Assembly (NCBI GenBank): GCA_029204045.2 | Contig: CM055076.1 | Span: 24,996,542-25,060,541 of the forward strand | DNA length: 64,000 bases | Source of the DNA: Tillandsia leiboldiana | Taxonomy: Eukaryota > Streptophyta > Magnoliopsida > Poales > Bromeliaceae | Direction: 5' to 3' | Part shown: piece after piece, positions 47,132-59,174 of the stretch | How the letters are laid out: each line of letters starts with the position of its first letter | Position numbering within the stretch: position 1 is the stretch's first letter | Position numbers and translations under genes: made by a program | Notes under the pieces: model-generated | Told to the model about the DNA's origin: nothing | Database searches by the model: none | Seen by the model: only the letters and a program-made list of their open reading frames with translations

Positions 47132-48633
47132 CCTTGTTGGAGCACCAGGTAGCCGAACCCTCTTTCCTCTCGGTCAAGCTTCAAACCAAGGTGAGCACGA
47201 GCTTCAGAGGGTTCCCAGAGGTGGAAGGCGCACCACCCAACACTGCCACGGCGCTCCGGTGAAGCGGGTGGCCGAAGAAGACGACCTACACAAGCTTCAA
47301 AGCCATTAATGGCAAGTTAGCATCCACGCAGCATGGGCTGCATGCGAATGGTCTGGAGGAGTGCCCAGGGTATAAGGAAGCTTACCAGAGGTTGGCCGGC
47401 GCCGAAGAAGCGACGACGACGACGGGCGGCGTTGCTCGGTCCAACACCAAGAAGCTGAGCTCTAGGGCTTCCTCCCCCGCACTCCACACCGCACCAAAGC
47501 CCACCAAACTTGGTAGGATGCCTTCTGGAAACCAGGAGGAGATTCTGGTCAATTTGGTTCCAGCTCCGGAGCTTCAGAGGCGGCGCTCACGAATCCCGGC
47601 CAAGAACTAGGGTTCCGACGACCCTACTTCCACCTGCCGGCAACCGAGGTTTCTCGGACCTCGGGGCTTGGGCTGGGGAGTCCTTATGATGTCAGAAACC
47701 TACTGGAAGAGGTCGGGTTGCAAAGAAATCAAAAAAAAAAGAGAACTCCTCTTACTGGACTTGAGGAAAAAGAAGATGGTGTCTCCGGCGGCGCGCGGCG
47801 GAGCCAGGCGCTAGGACTCCACAGAAGGACTCCTTTGAGGTTGCTAGAGATCCACGAATTGATCTGGAGGAACCCCAACTGCAGAGAAGTCCCTCAGCCC
47901 CTTCTTACAGCACACAATTGTAGAGAAGTCCCTCTCCATGAAGTGGCATAAAAAACTGTGCATAAAATATAAGGGCAATCTTGAATTTACGCACTTTTTT
48001 GCTGTATTTCACGCTTTTCGAGACGACCATGTCATCAAACAGAAAAACGGACACCGCCACAACGTCCGGCTCGTCGAAACCCTTCGAGTAGTGATTTCCG
48101 TTCGCTGAGTTCAATCCTCTATTATTTGAAATCCATAAAATACAGTGGGGTTACTTAGTGTGGCACACTTTTCGAAGACTTCGGCTCGTCGAAAATAAAT
48201 TCTGTCAGCGCCACTGCGCTCAGAACGTCGATTGAGGCCATTCAAATCGACTATATGAATCGTCGGTTTCGGACTCCAGACAGTCGATCGGCCGACGTTG
48301 GCCGGCGAGGGAATTAAATCAGGGGTTACTATTCACGGCTTCGTGGGCCCCACTTCGTTCTTCGTCGTTTTCGAGACGATCCGATCGTCAGATCGAAAAT
48401 AGGTTTGTACCATTTTTAATCAATTCGACGAGACGGTTCCACCGGTGATTTTAATTTTTCGAGACCAGACCTAGATCTATAAATTGGGAGATAGTTTTTT
48501 TTGAAAACTGTGCAATTTGCACTTTGACTTACAACATTCCCATATACATCTATATACACAAAATTTTGACTTTCACATTTATTTTCTTCATTTCTTTATT
48601 AACTTTTACAATTCGAATTTCTCGAGTGTTACA

Positions 48634-49558
48634 TATTCATGTTGAAATAAAAATAAAAAATAAAACAAAAAATAAAATTGAATGCATTAGAAAGAGAAAT
48701 AGAATGATAAATTATTTAAAAATATTTGATTTGTTATTGAAATAAAAATCGAAATCAACATTTAGGATTTAGCAATTCGGAGCAGTCGAGTGTGACAACA
48801 CGAATATTATTGGTTTCAACGAAATAGAATTGCAGAGTCTTGGAATTGAACTGGACTATGTTTGGAGAAGTTTAATTCTGAAAAGTATTTCTATAAAAAA
48901 AAAAAAAAAAAAAAAAAATTGACGATAACTGAATAAAGCTAATTAAGATTTTGCCTAGTTTTGTTCCTAATTATGTGGAGTGATTATTTTAATAATTAAT
49001 TATAATTTTGTCCTAAGGCATGATGGAGATTTAATCTTAACTTAATTTTGAATTATCACAATTATATTATATGCTTTATTTGGAATAACTGTGTACGATT
49101 CAAAAATACTACTATCTCGTGATCAAGTCATGATTTCATATGACTTTTTTCATAATTTTTGAAAATAAAAAATTTTACGCACAAAATGCACTCTAAGTTG
49201 AATATCTTAAACCAAATTTTGCGGAAGGTTCCAACGTGAAATTATAAATTTTTCAATTCATTACTATGCACGCAATTTCTAATAATTATCAACAAAATTA
49301 TTAAATTTTAATTTTAAAATATTAATTACAAAATATTATTTATAATTTATATATAGAATCGTCTATGTACCTATACAGAGACGACTCGCATGAATCACGA
49401 GAGTCTTCTCCGCTTTTTTTTTTTTCTTTATTTTTACTTTTATTTAAGAACTCGTTTTCGTTGTGCGTCGTATTCATATAATATAAATTTTTTTTATTTA
49501 CAAAATTTATTATTTTCAAAATTTACAAATAATAATATTTTATTACTCTATTTATTTA
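48634..49558. repeat. Spacer block D, copy 2, right part
   Basis: Continues the block broken at 36172: 'tattcatgttgaaat', 'gcattagaaagagaaatag' and 'acaacacgaatattattgg' parallel 7081-7500. After about 49090 it matches 9880-10190 instead, so sequence equivalent to 7500-9880 is missing. A diverged GAAGACTCGCG motif lies at about 49378-49412. Confidence 0.85.
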
Positions 49559-49563
49559 ATAAT

Positions 49564-52500
49564 TGTAGTAACCATAATTTTGAAACTGAATTTTAAAGCT
49601 TAAATAATTTTCTGATTTGGCAAAAATGTATTATTAAAAGTGTAATTGGACCAAAAATATCGATTTTTGATCGGAGTCTGATCTCGAAAATCTGAGATCA
49701 CCAGTGCGACCGTCTAGTCGAAACAAGAAAGATTGATATTTACATATTTTCAATCCGACGGTCGGATATTCCGTAAATCAGCGGCGAAAAACCGAGTCCC
49801 ACAACTTAAGTGGAATAGTAAAATGAATAGTAACTCTGATTTCTGGTCCCCTCTCGATCAATCGTTGACCGATTCACTCTCTGAGATTCAAACATAGGAG
49901 TATGAGTAGTCGTTTCTAGCTATTTTCGATGTTCTGAACACAATGGCACTGACAGAATTCGCGTTTGACGACCCTGGTGCATCGGAATGCGTGCCCAATA
50001 GTGAAATTCACTATATTTTATGGGCCGAGAATTTTTAGAAGCACCGAATCAAGAAAGCAAATATGCTACTTGAAAGGTCTCGACGAGCCGGACGTCGTGG
50101 CTAAGTCAGTTTTTCGATTTGATGATCCGAGCATCTCGAAATGCGTGAAAAATGCTAAAAAGTTGCGTATTTTTGCGAGAAACCTTACTTTTCTTGGATC
50201 AAATAAATTGAGGCTTATAGGTTAGGGTTCTTATTGCAAAATGGACCTACAGTAGGGGTCTTAGGGCTGGAGGGTGTTTGTGCAGGGACCTAAGAGCAGT
50301 TTTTGCAAAAAAAAGACACATGTGCCCGTTGTGGCTCTTGGGTTGCTTCGTGGAGAGGCGTTTGAAGAATCCCAGGGGACTTGTAACTGATAACATGCCA
50401 TTTAAGCTCTCCAAACACCAGAGTTCCTCCTGAATTCGAAGTTGCCGAGGAAGAGCCAAGGCGTTAAGTTTCTTCCTTGAACTCGGTGGAGAAGGAAGCC
50501 AGCTTTCGGGGTCTTCTTCCAGAGCACTCCGAGGACTCCCTCTGCTCCCAGAAGCTGAGCCCTGGTGACCCAGGGCTTGCCGTGGGCGCGCGTTGCGGGG
50601 AAGGGGTGAACCGGCTTCTACCTTTCTTCTCCAACTCCGGCAAGGTAGGTTTCCCAATTCCTCTGGTTTTTAGCACCCGAGACCCTTGGAAGTCGACTCT
50701 GTAGAGTCTATAGATGCTCCACGTCAAGTCCCAACTCCTGGTATGTCCTCGGTTGCCGGCGGGAGAAAGATTCTCGCCGGAACCCTAAGATGCTCCGCCT
50801 CGGCCTTTCGTCGAAACCGCTCGTCCAAATGAAAAACTAAAATCATGGGCAAATACTGTAGGAGATGAGGATCATCTCCACCAAATTTGGTGGAGTTTGG
50901 TTGGCCCTGTGCGTCGTAAACGCGAGCCCTAGTTTTCGGGTTATTGCGGTTTGGCCGAGCTTTTTGCTCCGGCGCCGGCGTCGCTCCCACCGCCGGACAC
51001 TTGGTCGAGAAGCTTCCTGGGTGTGAGAAGAGTTCAACCATGCCCTTGCATGGCATCCATGCAGCCCAAATACGGGGGTGCCATGGATGACCCGAGATCG
51101 GGCTCAAGCTTCGGTGGCCGGCTTTCCGGCCGTCGCCGATGGGGAGGGCATGGCCGGGAACTTTTCTGAGACCAAGAGGGTACCATCTATGCTCTTCTAT
51201 GGAGCCCATGCAGCCTGGTGGGAGATCCGCCATTAACGGCCGAGCTCGAGCTCAACAATGGCGAGTTTGCTCCGCCGCCGCCGCCGCCGTGTCCTGTCGC
51301 CGGACATGGGTCCAGGTAAAGCTCAGAGGAGTAAGTTCCACCTGCTGGTGCATTTGTTTGAGGCCCAGAGCCCCGGAATGGGAAATTGCCATTTTCGGGT
51401 CCATGGAGTCATCTTCTTCGTTTTCATTTTCTTGTTTCTCGCCAACCGTGAGAGCAAGATGGACCCAGACTTTCTGGGGATGTTCCTTAAGCTTTGAAGA
51501 GCATTTCCCTCCATCTTAGAAGCTCCCAGGTCCCCCCTCTGCAGAGAACTAGTTTGGGCCAAGTTTGGTTGCTTGTTAATGAGTTGTGCCCACTAGGTGT
51601 TTGATGAAATGCCCCAATGAACTCAAGTTTAAAATATGAGCATCCAACCAATATGAAGTTTTCTACATACACTCCCCTGAGCTTGATGCTCACTTCAGAT
51701 TCAATTATTGGGCTGTGAGGTTTTGTGTGGAGCATTGTTGAAGAGAGTAGAGCATGGAAACCTGGATCCTTTGATCCTGCTACTTGTAGGTTGCACCAGA
51801 GAAAGCCCCGGAATCCATGTGATGTCCAGAGAGGGACGCTCAACTTTGTTTGATGTTGGCTCAAGCAGAAATTAAGTTTGAGTTAATTAAAGTCTCATGA
51901 AGGATGGTTTGGACATTGGGCTGTTCTAGGTGTTTTGTGACTTCGCTGCAGTGAGCTTCTGGCTATTTTGGGGTCACTGAACGCGATGCTCACCTCAAAA
52001 GTGGGTTTGGTCGCGTAGAAAAAATTAAAAATGCAAAATAGTGTGATTTAGCCTATGTTAGCAAGAAAGTCATGACCCGAAGTTTTTCTCGGGTTTCGTG
52101 CTGCTGCCAAATGGTGAGCACGGTGTCCAGCAAGTCGAGGGTCACCTACTGGTGGTAACGGTTCATTAAAATGATGTTCCGATAATTAGAACGGGCAAAA
52201 AAAAACAGCTCTCAAATACGCATAAAAGTGCAATTTCTGGAAATCCTAGGTCTAAATGCAATTGTAACCTCATGTGCTATCTCGGGCAGTGTGTCAATGA
52301 TCTCTAAGCTTTTCGTTAGGGATCCAACGGCTCTCGTTGAGCAGAAATTGATTATCGGTCCGTAAATCGGCAAAATCGTCGGTTTAACGGCATCCCGGTG
52401 TTAATCACGCAATTCGAGGAATTGCGGCGATTACGCCTTGCTGTCTGATGTGTCCCAGTAGAATCTAGTTGAGCCAGCGGCATAGGGTTGATGCCCGTAT

Positions 52501-54367
52501 CTCCCGGGAATCTAAAATGAATTTTCGGGAGGGATATTTTGGTAAATTTGGCGTCAATCTGGAAAAGATCCAGGTTTAAGTAAGAATAGTGAGTCTGTGG
52601 TTTGGGTATGTGTGAGTTGTTCCCTGATCAAAACATATGATTCAGGTTGGCACAGTCATCGAGCATTCTGTTGGAGTCGATAGTTCGCCTGCAGACAGGT
52701 GGGTTTATCTTCGGTCCGGGCTTTATCTCTTCGGCCCTCTGGGGTACCTTAATTGGTCGGACCCCTGGTAGCCCAGATTCTATATTTGAGCATTCTTTCC
52801 GTTGATTGGTTATTATGAGCTTATATCTAGATTTTTATATCAGGCTTGATTATATCTAGACACTTATCCTGCCTGATTGGTCATCTAGTCTATACTTGGA
52901 CACTTTTCGTGTTGGATTGGTCATCTATCTTATATCTTGGACTTTTACCATGCTTGATTGATCATTAGCTAGCTATCAAATATTTACTATGTTCTCAGTA
53001 TATCTTGGACTTTTGCCATACCTGATTGGTCACTAGCTAGCTATCAGATATTACTATGTTTCTCAGTATATCTTGGATATTACTCATGTACCGACAGTCA
53101 TTGTTCCTTGCATTCAGTATTGCATGAGATGAGATCAGATTGGCTTTCAGTTATTGCATCCCTGTGAGGATTTCCGGCATTTTGCCGATTACCCGGTCTG
53201 TAGACCGTGAGCTTGAGCATTAGCATTATCATCGTTGTGCACCTGCTGTTCGCTCGCGTACGCTGTGGGATTGATCCTCCACATTGCGTTCTTTACCGGT
53301 AAAGGGTCTGGTTGACCCGTGAGTTATCCCCCTTTTGTTGTATCACTGGGTACGGGGGAGCCCCTTTGCTGTACCGATATGAGGAAACTTTTGGCTGTAC
53401 CGTTAGGTACGATGATCCTCGCGGCTATATCAATGGTACGGGGTTGCTGTTCAGCTTTGGCTAGGTGGAATCCAGTATGGTTGTGGTTTGTGGCTTTGAT
53501 TGGGTATTTGATTATTCTACCATTGATGCATTGTTTACCTGCTTAGCATGCTTAGTAATTGTACTCTGTTGATTACTCAGTTTTTTGATTCAGTCGTTAT
53601 ACTAGCATGCTCTTGTTTTAATTTTCAATACCCTGATATGCTCTGCATTGTATTCATGATTATTCGGCATTCTTCCCTGAGGTCTTGTTGATCAACATGG
53701 TGGCTTTGATTGGGTATTTGGTTATTCTATCATTGATGCATTGATTACCTGCTTAGCATGTTTAGCCATTATACTCTTATGATTGCTCAGTTTCTTGATT
53801 CAGTATCTATATCAGCATGCTCTTATTATGATAGTTCAGTACCCTGTTATGCTCAGCACTCTATTCATGATTATTCAGTTATCAGCTTGTTACACCTGCC
53901 TAACCTACTGATCTTTTACTATCCGCTAATTATTATATGCCAGTAGGTACGATTAGCTATTTCTCGGCTCGTCGTGCCCACTGGGATAGATGTACAGTGT
54001 ATCTCACACCCCCTGGGTGACCATTTTTCAGGTCTGTCGGGTGCTGGGATGTCGGGACGTGTTGGTGAGGTTATCGAGATAGCTTTGACCCTTGGCAGCC
54101 GCTGAAATTTTACCAGTTGTAAATATGTAATTGAATAAGTTGTTGTAAATGTTAAATAATAATTTTTTATAATCTTTTATAGTTAGTGCGTAGTTTAGAC
54201 TACTTTGGTATTGGCGGTAAGTGCTTAGCCATGCATGTATAGAAAATGCCCAGTTCAAGGGGATTGGAAATTTTCTATATATGTGGCGGTCTGTCGTGCC
54301 CTGACTTGCTTTTAAACTCTGATTGAAAAAAAAAAATTTCGACTGTTTTTAAACTCGGGGTGTGAGA
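49564..54367 (+). mobile_element. Solo LTR, 4804 bp, family L, plus orientation
   Basis: It begins TGTAGTAACC and ends CTCGGGGTGTGAGA; the expected terminal CA has become GA. Perfect ATAAT duplications are at 49559-49563 and 54368-54372. It is the reverse complement of the LTR at 42140 over most of its length. The last part (54240-54360) mirrors 42140-42290. No internal region, so solo. It carries extra sequence (about 460 bp) relative to 42140, partly duplicated units near 53460-53530 and 53700-53760. Confidence 0.9.
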
Positions 54368-54372
54368 ATAAT

Positions 54373-55063
54373 AAAGGGAATTGAATTGAATTTTATATTA
54401 ATAAAAGCGAGGTAATTTCTGTAAATTTATTTTTCTTAGCTCTCGAGGGTTTCTAATACTCATGAGCATTTTTTTAAAATAAAGTTCTAATAGCTACCTT
54501 AGTATATTTTAGTGGATTTAAAATTTCTTTGATAAAATTGATGAAATTCAAAATAAATGGCTATATCACAAATAATTTTTTTCATAAATTTTAAAAACAA
54601 AAAGCCCAAATATCTTAAATTAGTTTTGAGCAGCATGCAGTTTGTAAAGATCGATCTACTTCAACTTTAGAATACAATTTTTAATAATTATCAACAAAAT
54701 TTTTAAATTTTAGTTTTAAAATATTAAAATTAAGATAATCGTTAATCTTGATAAATTATTATATTTTATCACCATCTAATTTATAAAATTTAATATTTCT
54801 ATATAATTTGTAAATTATAATTATTTACTATTCTATTTAATAATAAATTTTTATGGTAAAATAAAAATAAATTATACTTTTGATCCTCAAATTACGAGAG
54901 ATGTGATACTTTGACCTCAAACTTTAATTTATTATAGTTTCTAACTCCAACTATTAGGTTTTTGTAAAATCAACTAAAGAGAAAAAAAGAAAAAGTAAAT
55001 AACACAAATCTCAATACAAATTCAATAATAAAAAATTCACAAATATATTTTTATTTATATTTT

Positions 55064-55104
<41 letters not shown>

Positions 55105-55340
55105 TGGAATACTATTAATAGTACATTTGTATTATTAAGTTTTTAACTATTGGATTAAAAAATATGTGGTTAAGAAGATAGTGAGCTCATTGAATTTAAT
55201 AAGTGGTTAAAAAAATAATAAAATTTAATAATTAAAAATAATTAAAAAAATTAATTTAAAAGTAAAAATTTTAATAACATCAATACTCGCATGGTACTTA
55301 AGCGTGGAAAAAAATTTAATAACATCAATACTCGCATGGT
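54373..55340. repeat. AT-rich repeat spacer
   Basis: Resembles 9780-10160 ('ttttaataattatcaacaaa') and then general spacer sequence ('tatattttatcaccatctaa'). Includes a TA tract (55070-55102) and the start of a fold-back MITE relative ('gctggaatactattaatag', 55103). No gene. Confidence 0.6.
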
Positions 55341-55345
55341 ACTTA
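55266..55345. repeat. Direct repeat of about 38 bp
   Basis: 'ttaataacatcaatactcgcatggtactta' occurs twice, starting about 55270 and 55316, the second directly abutting the GAAGACTCGCG array. Confidence 0.85.
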
Positions 55346-55465
55346 CGCGGAGAAGACTCGTGGTGACGTAATACGCGGAGAAGACTCGCGTGGGTCACGC
55401 GAGTCCTCTCCATGGGTCACGGAGAGGACACGCGGAGAAGACCCGCGTGGGTCGCGAGTCCTCTC
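55345..55465. repeat. Array of GAAGACTCGCG units, direct and inverted
   Basis: Units ACGCGGAGAAGACTCG at 55345, 55374 and 55429 (last with one change) alternate with inverted units (CACGCGAGTCCTCTCC at 55397, TCGCGAGTCCTCTC at 55452). The paralogous array at 18407 has a different number and order of units. Confidence 0.9.
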
Positions 55466-55577
55466 AAATTTTAGAAAATATAATACTTTAATTGTTAAAT
55501 TTTAATTAGTTATAATTTTTTCCAACAATTTACTATATTTTATTATCAAACAAGATCTATCCTTTTTTTTTTTTTTA

Positions 55578-55723
55578 AGAGCAATGCTATATGTACACCC
55601 CCAAAGGGGGTGTACATTTTACACCCACCCATCTAAGGGTGGGGGGGTCACTTCACAAATTGTGAAGTGACTCCTCACCACACCCCACCCATTGGATGGG
55701 TGGGGTGTGTGATGTACATAAGA
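55578..55723. mobile_element. Young MITE made of consecutive perfect palindromes
   Basis: 'gagcaatgctatatgtacac' begins the element and 'gtgtgatgtacataag' ends it. Inside are a perfect 25-base palindrome TGTACACCCCC-aaa-mirror (55592-55616), a perfect 23-base palindrome TCACTTCACAA.. (55648-55670) and a near-perfect 27-base palindrome CACCCCACCC..GGGTGGGGTG (55681-55707). Older, eroded relatives lie at 20895 and 59175. Confidence 0.75.
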
Positions 55724-56184
55724 TTATCTTTAATTTAGATAAATTATTATATTTTATCACCATTTGATTTATAAAATTTAGTATTTCTATATAATTTATA
55801 AATTATAATATTTTACCATTCTATTTGATAATAAATTTTTATGGTAAAACAAAAAGGTAAATAATATTTTTGGTCCTCAAATTATGAGAGCAGTGACATT
55901 TTGGACCTCAAATTTTAATTTTTTTATAATTTCTAGCTCGAATTATCAAACCCGTGATACTTTAGCTCTCAAATTTTAATTAGTTGTAATTTTCGTTCGA
56001 ACTATAAAGTATGTTATAATTCTGTCCTCAAACTTTTTGAATTATATTAATATTCTACTTAATGATGCAACAATGACAAAAATAATATATTATTTCGATA
56101 TTAATAATTTATTCATTCTTATTTTTTTGAAAAAAATAGATTATGGGACTCAATTATAATAATTCAGCAAGTTTAAGAATTAAA

Positions 56185-56470
56185 ATTCCGCATGCCTTTT
56201 AGGTCAGGCTAAAAATTACGCCCAATTAAAATTCTAAGACTAAAGTGTAATGTGATGCATAGTTTGAGCAAAAAATTATAACGAATTAAAATTTGAAAAT
56301 TAAAATATCATGAACCTTATAGTTTGATGACCAAAAGTGTAATTTATTCTAAACCAAAAGATAAAATTATATACCAGCAGAATAAAATTTTTCGAATGCA
56401 GAATGATAAAATAAAAATTTACCAGACTTTTCGGATACAGAATATCGAAACATAAAAATTAACTGAAGTT
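56185..56470. repeat. Repeat unit R, paralogue of copy 1
   Basis: Matches 19320-19600 ('ttctaagactaaa', 'ccttatagtttgatgacc', 'tttcgaatgcagaatgat'). Confidence 0.8.
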
Positions 56471-56799
56471 TTCATTCTATTTATAATATATAGGAATAAT
56501 TTATAGCATATTATTCAAAACTTCAATATATTATATTTACTTCCAAAAGATCAAAATATTTTTATTGGTTTTAAATAATTTTTTCAAATGTTTTCACTAT
56601 AATTTACTACTAAGATTAAATTTTTATAAAATATTTTGATAATTTTAAAATAAATCTTTATACATAAAATTTTTAAATATTATAAATCAAATATATATTA
56701 AATTAAATTTTATTTTAAAATATATTAATTATGCTCTGTCCCTTTGCGAAGACAACTGGCGTGGGTTAAGTTATCGTCCATCTTTTTCTTTTTCTTTTT

Positions 56800-56802
<3 letters not shown>

Positions 56803-56871
<69 letters not shown>
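56803..56871. repeat. (TA)n microsatellite
   Basis: About 69 bases of TA dinucleotides between a CTTTTT-rich tract and the first copy of the 28-base flanking repeat. Confidence 0.95.
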
Positions 56872-56874
<3 letters not shown>

Positions 56875-57020
56875 GATTAGCAGCCCAAGCCTGCACACAA
56901 GGGATTTTTTTTTAAACTAACATTAAAAACTTTTAAAATTTGTAAAATAAATTTTTCAAATTTTTTTTTACAAAAGTAACCCTGCTTTTGCCAGCAGGGC
57001 GCCATGGCGGCGAGACGATA

Positions 57021-57088
57021 TGAAGACGCTGAATGATTCAGCACCTTCAGTGTATTTGCTGAAGGCGCTGAATCATTCAGCGTCTTCA
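57021..57088. repeat. 30-bp near-perfect inverted repeat (hairpin)
   Basis: Arm 57021-57050 (TGAAGACGCTGAATGATTCA...) is the inverse of arm 57059-57088 at 29 of 30 positions, with an 8-base loop (TGTATTTG). Inside each arm, GCTGAATGATTCAGC is itself almost palindromic. The predicted RNA hairpin on either strand would resemble a small-RNA precursor in stem length. Confidence 0.9.
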
Positions 57089-57172
57089 CAAAAACCCTAT
57101 AGTAGATTTTAATATAATAGATTTTTGTATTTCAAATGTAATTACAACTAATATATATATTTTACAATCTAG

Positions 57173-58269
57173 ATGGGCAAACGCTGGAAGAATACGATTC
57201 AGAGTCAATGTCAGGACCGCTGACATTGAGTTTTATAGAGATGAGTTAGATCAGCTTAGAAAGACGCAGGTATGTAGATGTTTTAATCAATACTTTAAAT
57301 ATTTTTTTTCTAAATATTTTTATACTAACTGATCATTTTGTGTCATTAACAGGTTATATGGATGCCGTACACAGATGAGATTTTAGCTGCATTACCAGAC
57401 TTCTGTGTACAGAGCTCGCAAGTCTGGCGTTCAATGACAGTCATCATCTGCTATCACATTGTAGAGATGCATGTACCATACAGTCCTGCGGCAATTCGGT
57501 CTTCTCCAGCATATACCTCTCAATGTGAAGTCCATCCGATGGGTGACATCACGTGGGCGTTCGGATGAGGATTGGATTGCATTTCACGCTGTACACATTC
57601 AGAGGTGGTCTGAGAGGCTAGATCACATTGTTGATCAGCTCCCGGCTGCTGGTGAGGACCCACTACAGGCGGCATCCATATACATGCAATGGTACTGGAC
57701 GATTACGAGAAGGTGGATATATCGTCCAGTACAGCGTCCTCCGCTAACTTTTCATTCCCGTGGGCATATCGAGAGGACAATGATATAATAATTTATATAT
57801 ATAAATTTAATATATTTTGTATATTTAATATAAATTTAATTTGTCCATTGAAATGCAGGCCGACACACTACGACAGATAGATACTACTATATGCCAGTTA
57901 TTGCATGATCGTCCGTCGCCTACGAGGATATTCGGGACTCTGACAGATATGCGCGAGCATATTCATATGGCACTGCAAAATGTACCGTCGGTACCAACTG
58001 TCAAAGTTTCTGAGGGACGAGGAGATTATGCTCACGCATCATCCTCGAGTCATCAAGTACCTTCATATCACTAGAAATTTCAAATTAAGTCTTCAAATTC
58101 AAATTAACTAACTATTTACACCATTTTAGGTGCCACGATCTCCATCTCCTCCTATTCAGACCCCTACGACATTTCCCTCAACGTCAGAGTCACTCCTGCT
58201 TCCTGTATCACAGGCATCTTTTGCATCGACATATTCACGTCGTCGTCCCTCGTCATCATCAAGTTATCG

Positions 58270-58270
<1 letters not shown>
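57173..58270 (+). pseudogene. Plant mobile domain (PMD, aminotransferase-like) gene fragment
   Basis: Exon-like pieces read as the C-terminal part of a plant mobile domain, the domain found in MAIN-like proteins, in 'phosphatase 7 long form' homologues and in some transposons. 57173-57269 gives RWANAGRIRFRVNVRTADIE and ends CAG|GTATGT. From 57353 it reads VIWMPYTDEILAALPDFC...WRSMTVIICYHIVEMH, then must change frame near 57475 to give VLRQFGLLQHIP, RGRSDEDWIAFHAVHIQRW and MQWYWTITRRWIYRP. 57859 on (ADTLRQIDTTICQLL) and 58130 on (a serine/proline-rich tail) look like later exons. The N-terminal half is missing and the frame is broken. It sits inside an insertion absent from the paralogous copy, so it most likely arrived with a mobile element. 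Confidence 0.75.

Positions 58271-58313
<43 letters not shown>
58269..58313. repeat. Poly(T) tract
   Basis: An unbroken T run of about 42-45 bases at the right end of the mobile-domain block, next to the second 28-base repeat. On the minus strand it is a poly(A) run, as would follow reverse transcription of a minus-strand transcript. Confidence 0.9.
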
Positions 58314-58320
<7 letters not shown>

Positions 58321-58699
58321 CAGGATTAGCAGCCCAAGCCTACACACAACATAATTTTAATCCAGATAAAATATTATATTTTATCTCCTTCTAATTTACA
58401 AAATTTAACATTGAAGTATAATTAAATTTTTATGATAAAATAAAAAATAAATTATATTTTTGATGCGCGTGGTATTTTAATTTTTATATTTTAATTAAAT
58501 ATATTTTTTTGCTCAAATGATGAAATATATTACAATTTAGTCTTTATTTTTTTTTAAATTATAACAACATCTCGATGATACAATAGTGGTTAAAATACTA
58601 TATTATTTTGATATTAATAATTTATTCATACTTATTTTTTAAAAAATAAATTGTGAGGCTTAATTATAATAATTTAGTAAATTCAAGGATTAAAGTGTA

Positions 58700-59120
58700 A
58701 TTTATTGAATTATTGTAATTTTAATTTTCAAATTTACTGAATTATTGCAGCCATACTTTCGGGCTAGAAATTGCACTAAATTAAAATTCGAGAACTAAAA
58801 TATAATGTGCCGCAGCCAAAAATTACAATAAATTAAAGCTCGAGAACTAAATATCACGCATCTTATAGTTTGAGGACCAAATGTGTAATTTATTTTAAAG
58901 CAGAAGATAAAATTATATAACAACAGAGTAAAAATTTTCGAATGCAGAATGACAAAGTAAAAATTTGTTATACTTTTCGGACACAGAATGTCAAAATATA
59001 AATACTTCAGATATTTAGAATATAATTTGATAAAATATATAATACATTAATTTGTTAGACTTTTCGAGCACAGAACGTCGAAATATAAATACCTCAGATA
59101 TTTAGAATATAATTTGATAA
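58700..59120. repeat. Repeat unit R, paralogue of copy 2
   Basis: Matches 20440-20880, including its internal duplication ('tatttagaatataatttgat' twice). Confidence 0.85.
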
Positions 59121-59174
59121 AGTATATAATACATTGGACCACAGGAAGGCAAACGAAATATTCATTCTATTTAT

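Larger units (their letters stand above)
36173..48633 (-). mobile_element. Solo LTR (outermost of nested stack), about 3.77 kb net
   Basis: The outer element begins TGTCACGCCCCAAG and ends GAGTGTTACA. Flanks are GATTC (36168-36172) and TATTC (48634-48638), a 5-base duplication with one change. The empty site is seen at about 7073-7090 ('atatatgattcatgttgg'). Its total span is 12,461 bp, but three later insertions (37553-41412, 42140-46480, 46657-47131, plus their duplications) account for all but about 3,770 bp. There is no internal domain, so it is a solo LTR. It is related to, but distinct from, the family of the LTR at 2416; the minus orientation is inferred from that similarity. Confidence 0.85.
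56873..58348. mobile_element. Inserted block with 28-bp flanking direct repeats
   Basis: The sequence 'aggattagcagcccaagcct' plus '.cacacaa' occurs at 56873-56900 and again at 58321-58348. At the paralogous place in copy 1 (about 20075-20105) it occurs once, in diverged form. The block between holds a long hairpin (57021-57088), a mobile-domain gene fragment and a 45-base T tract. The flanking repeat is too long for an ordinary target duplication; slippage or unequal exchange is a possible cause. Confidence 0.65.

Noticed and set aside
53319..53546. Open frame of 75 codons with hydrophobic segments
   Set aside because: Lies within the solo LTR at 49564, unsupported by any family motif.
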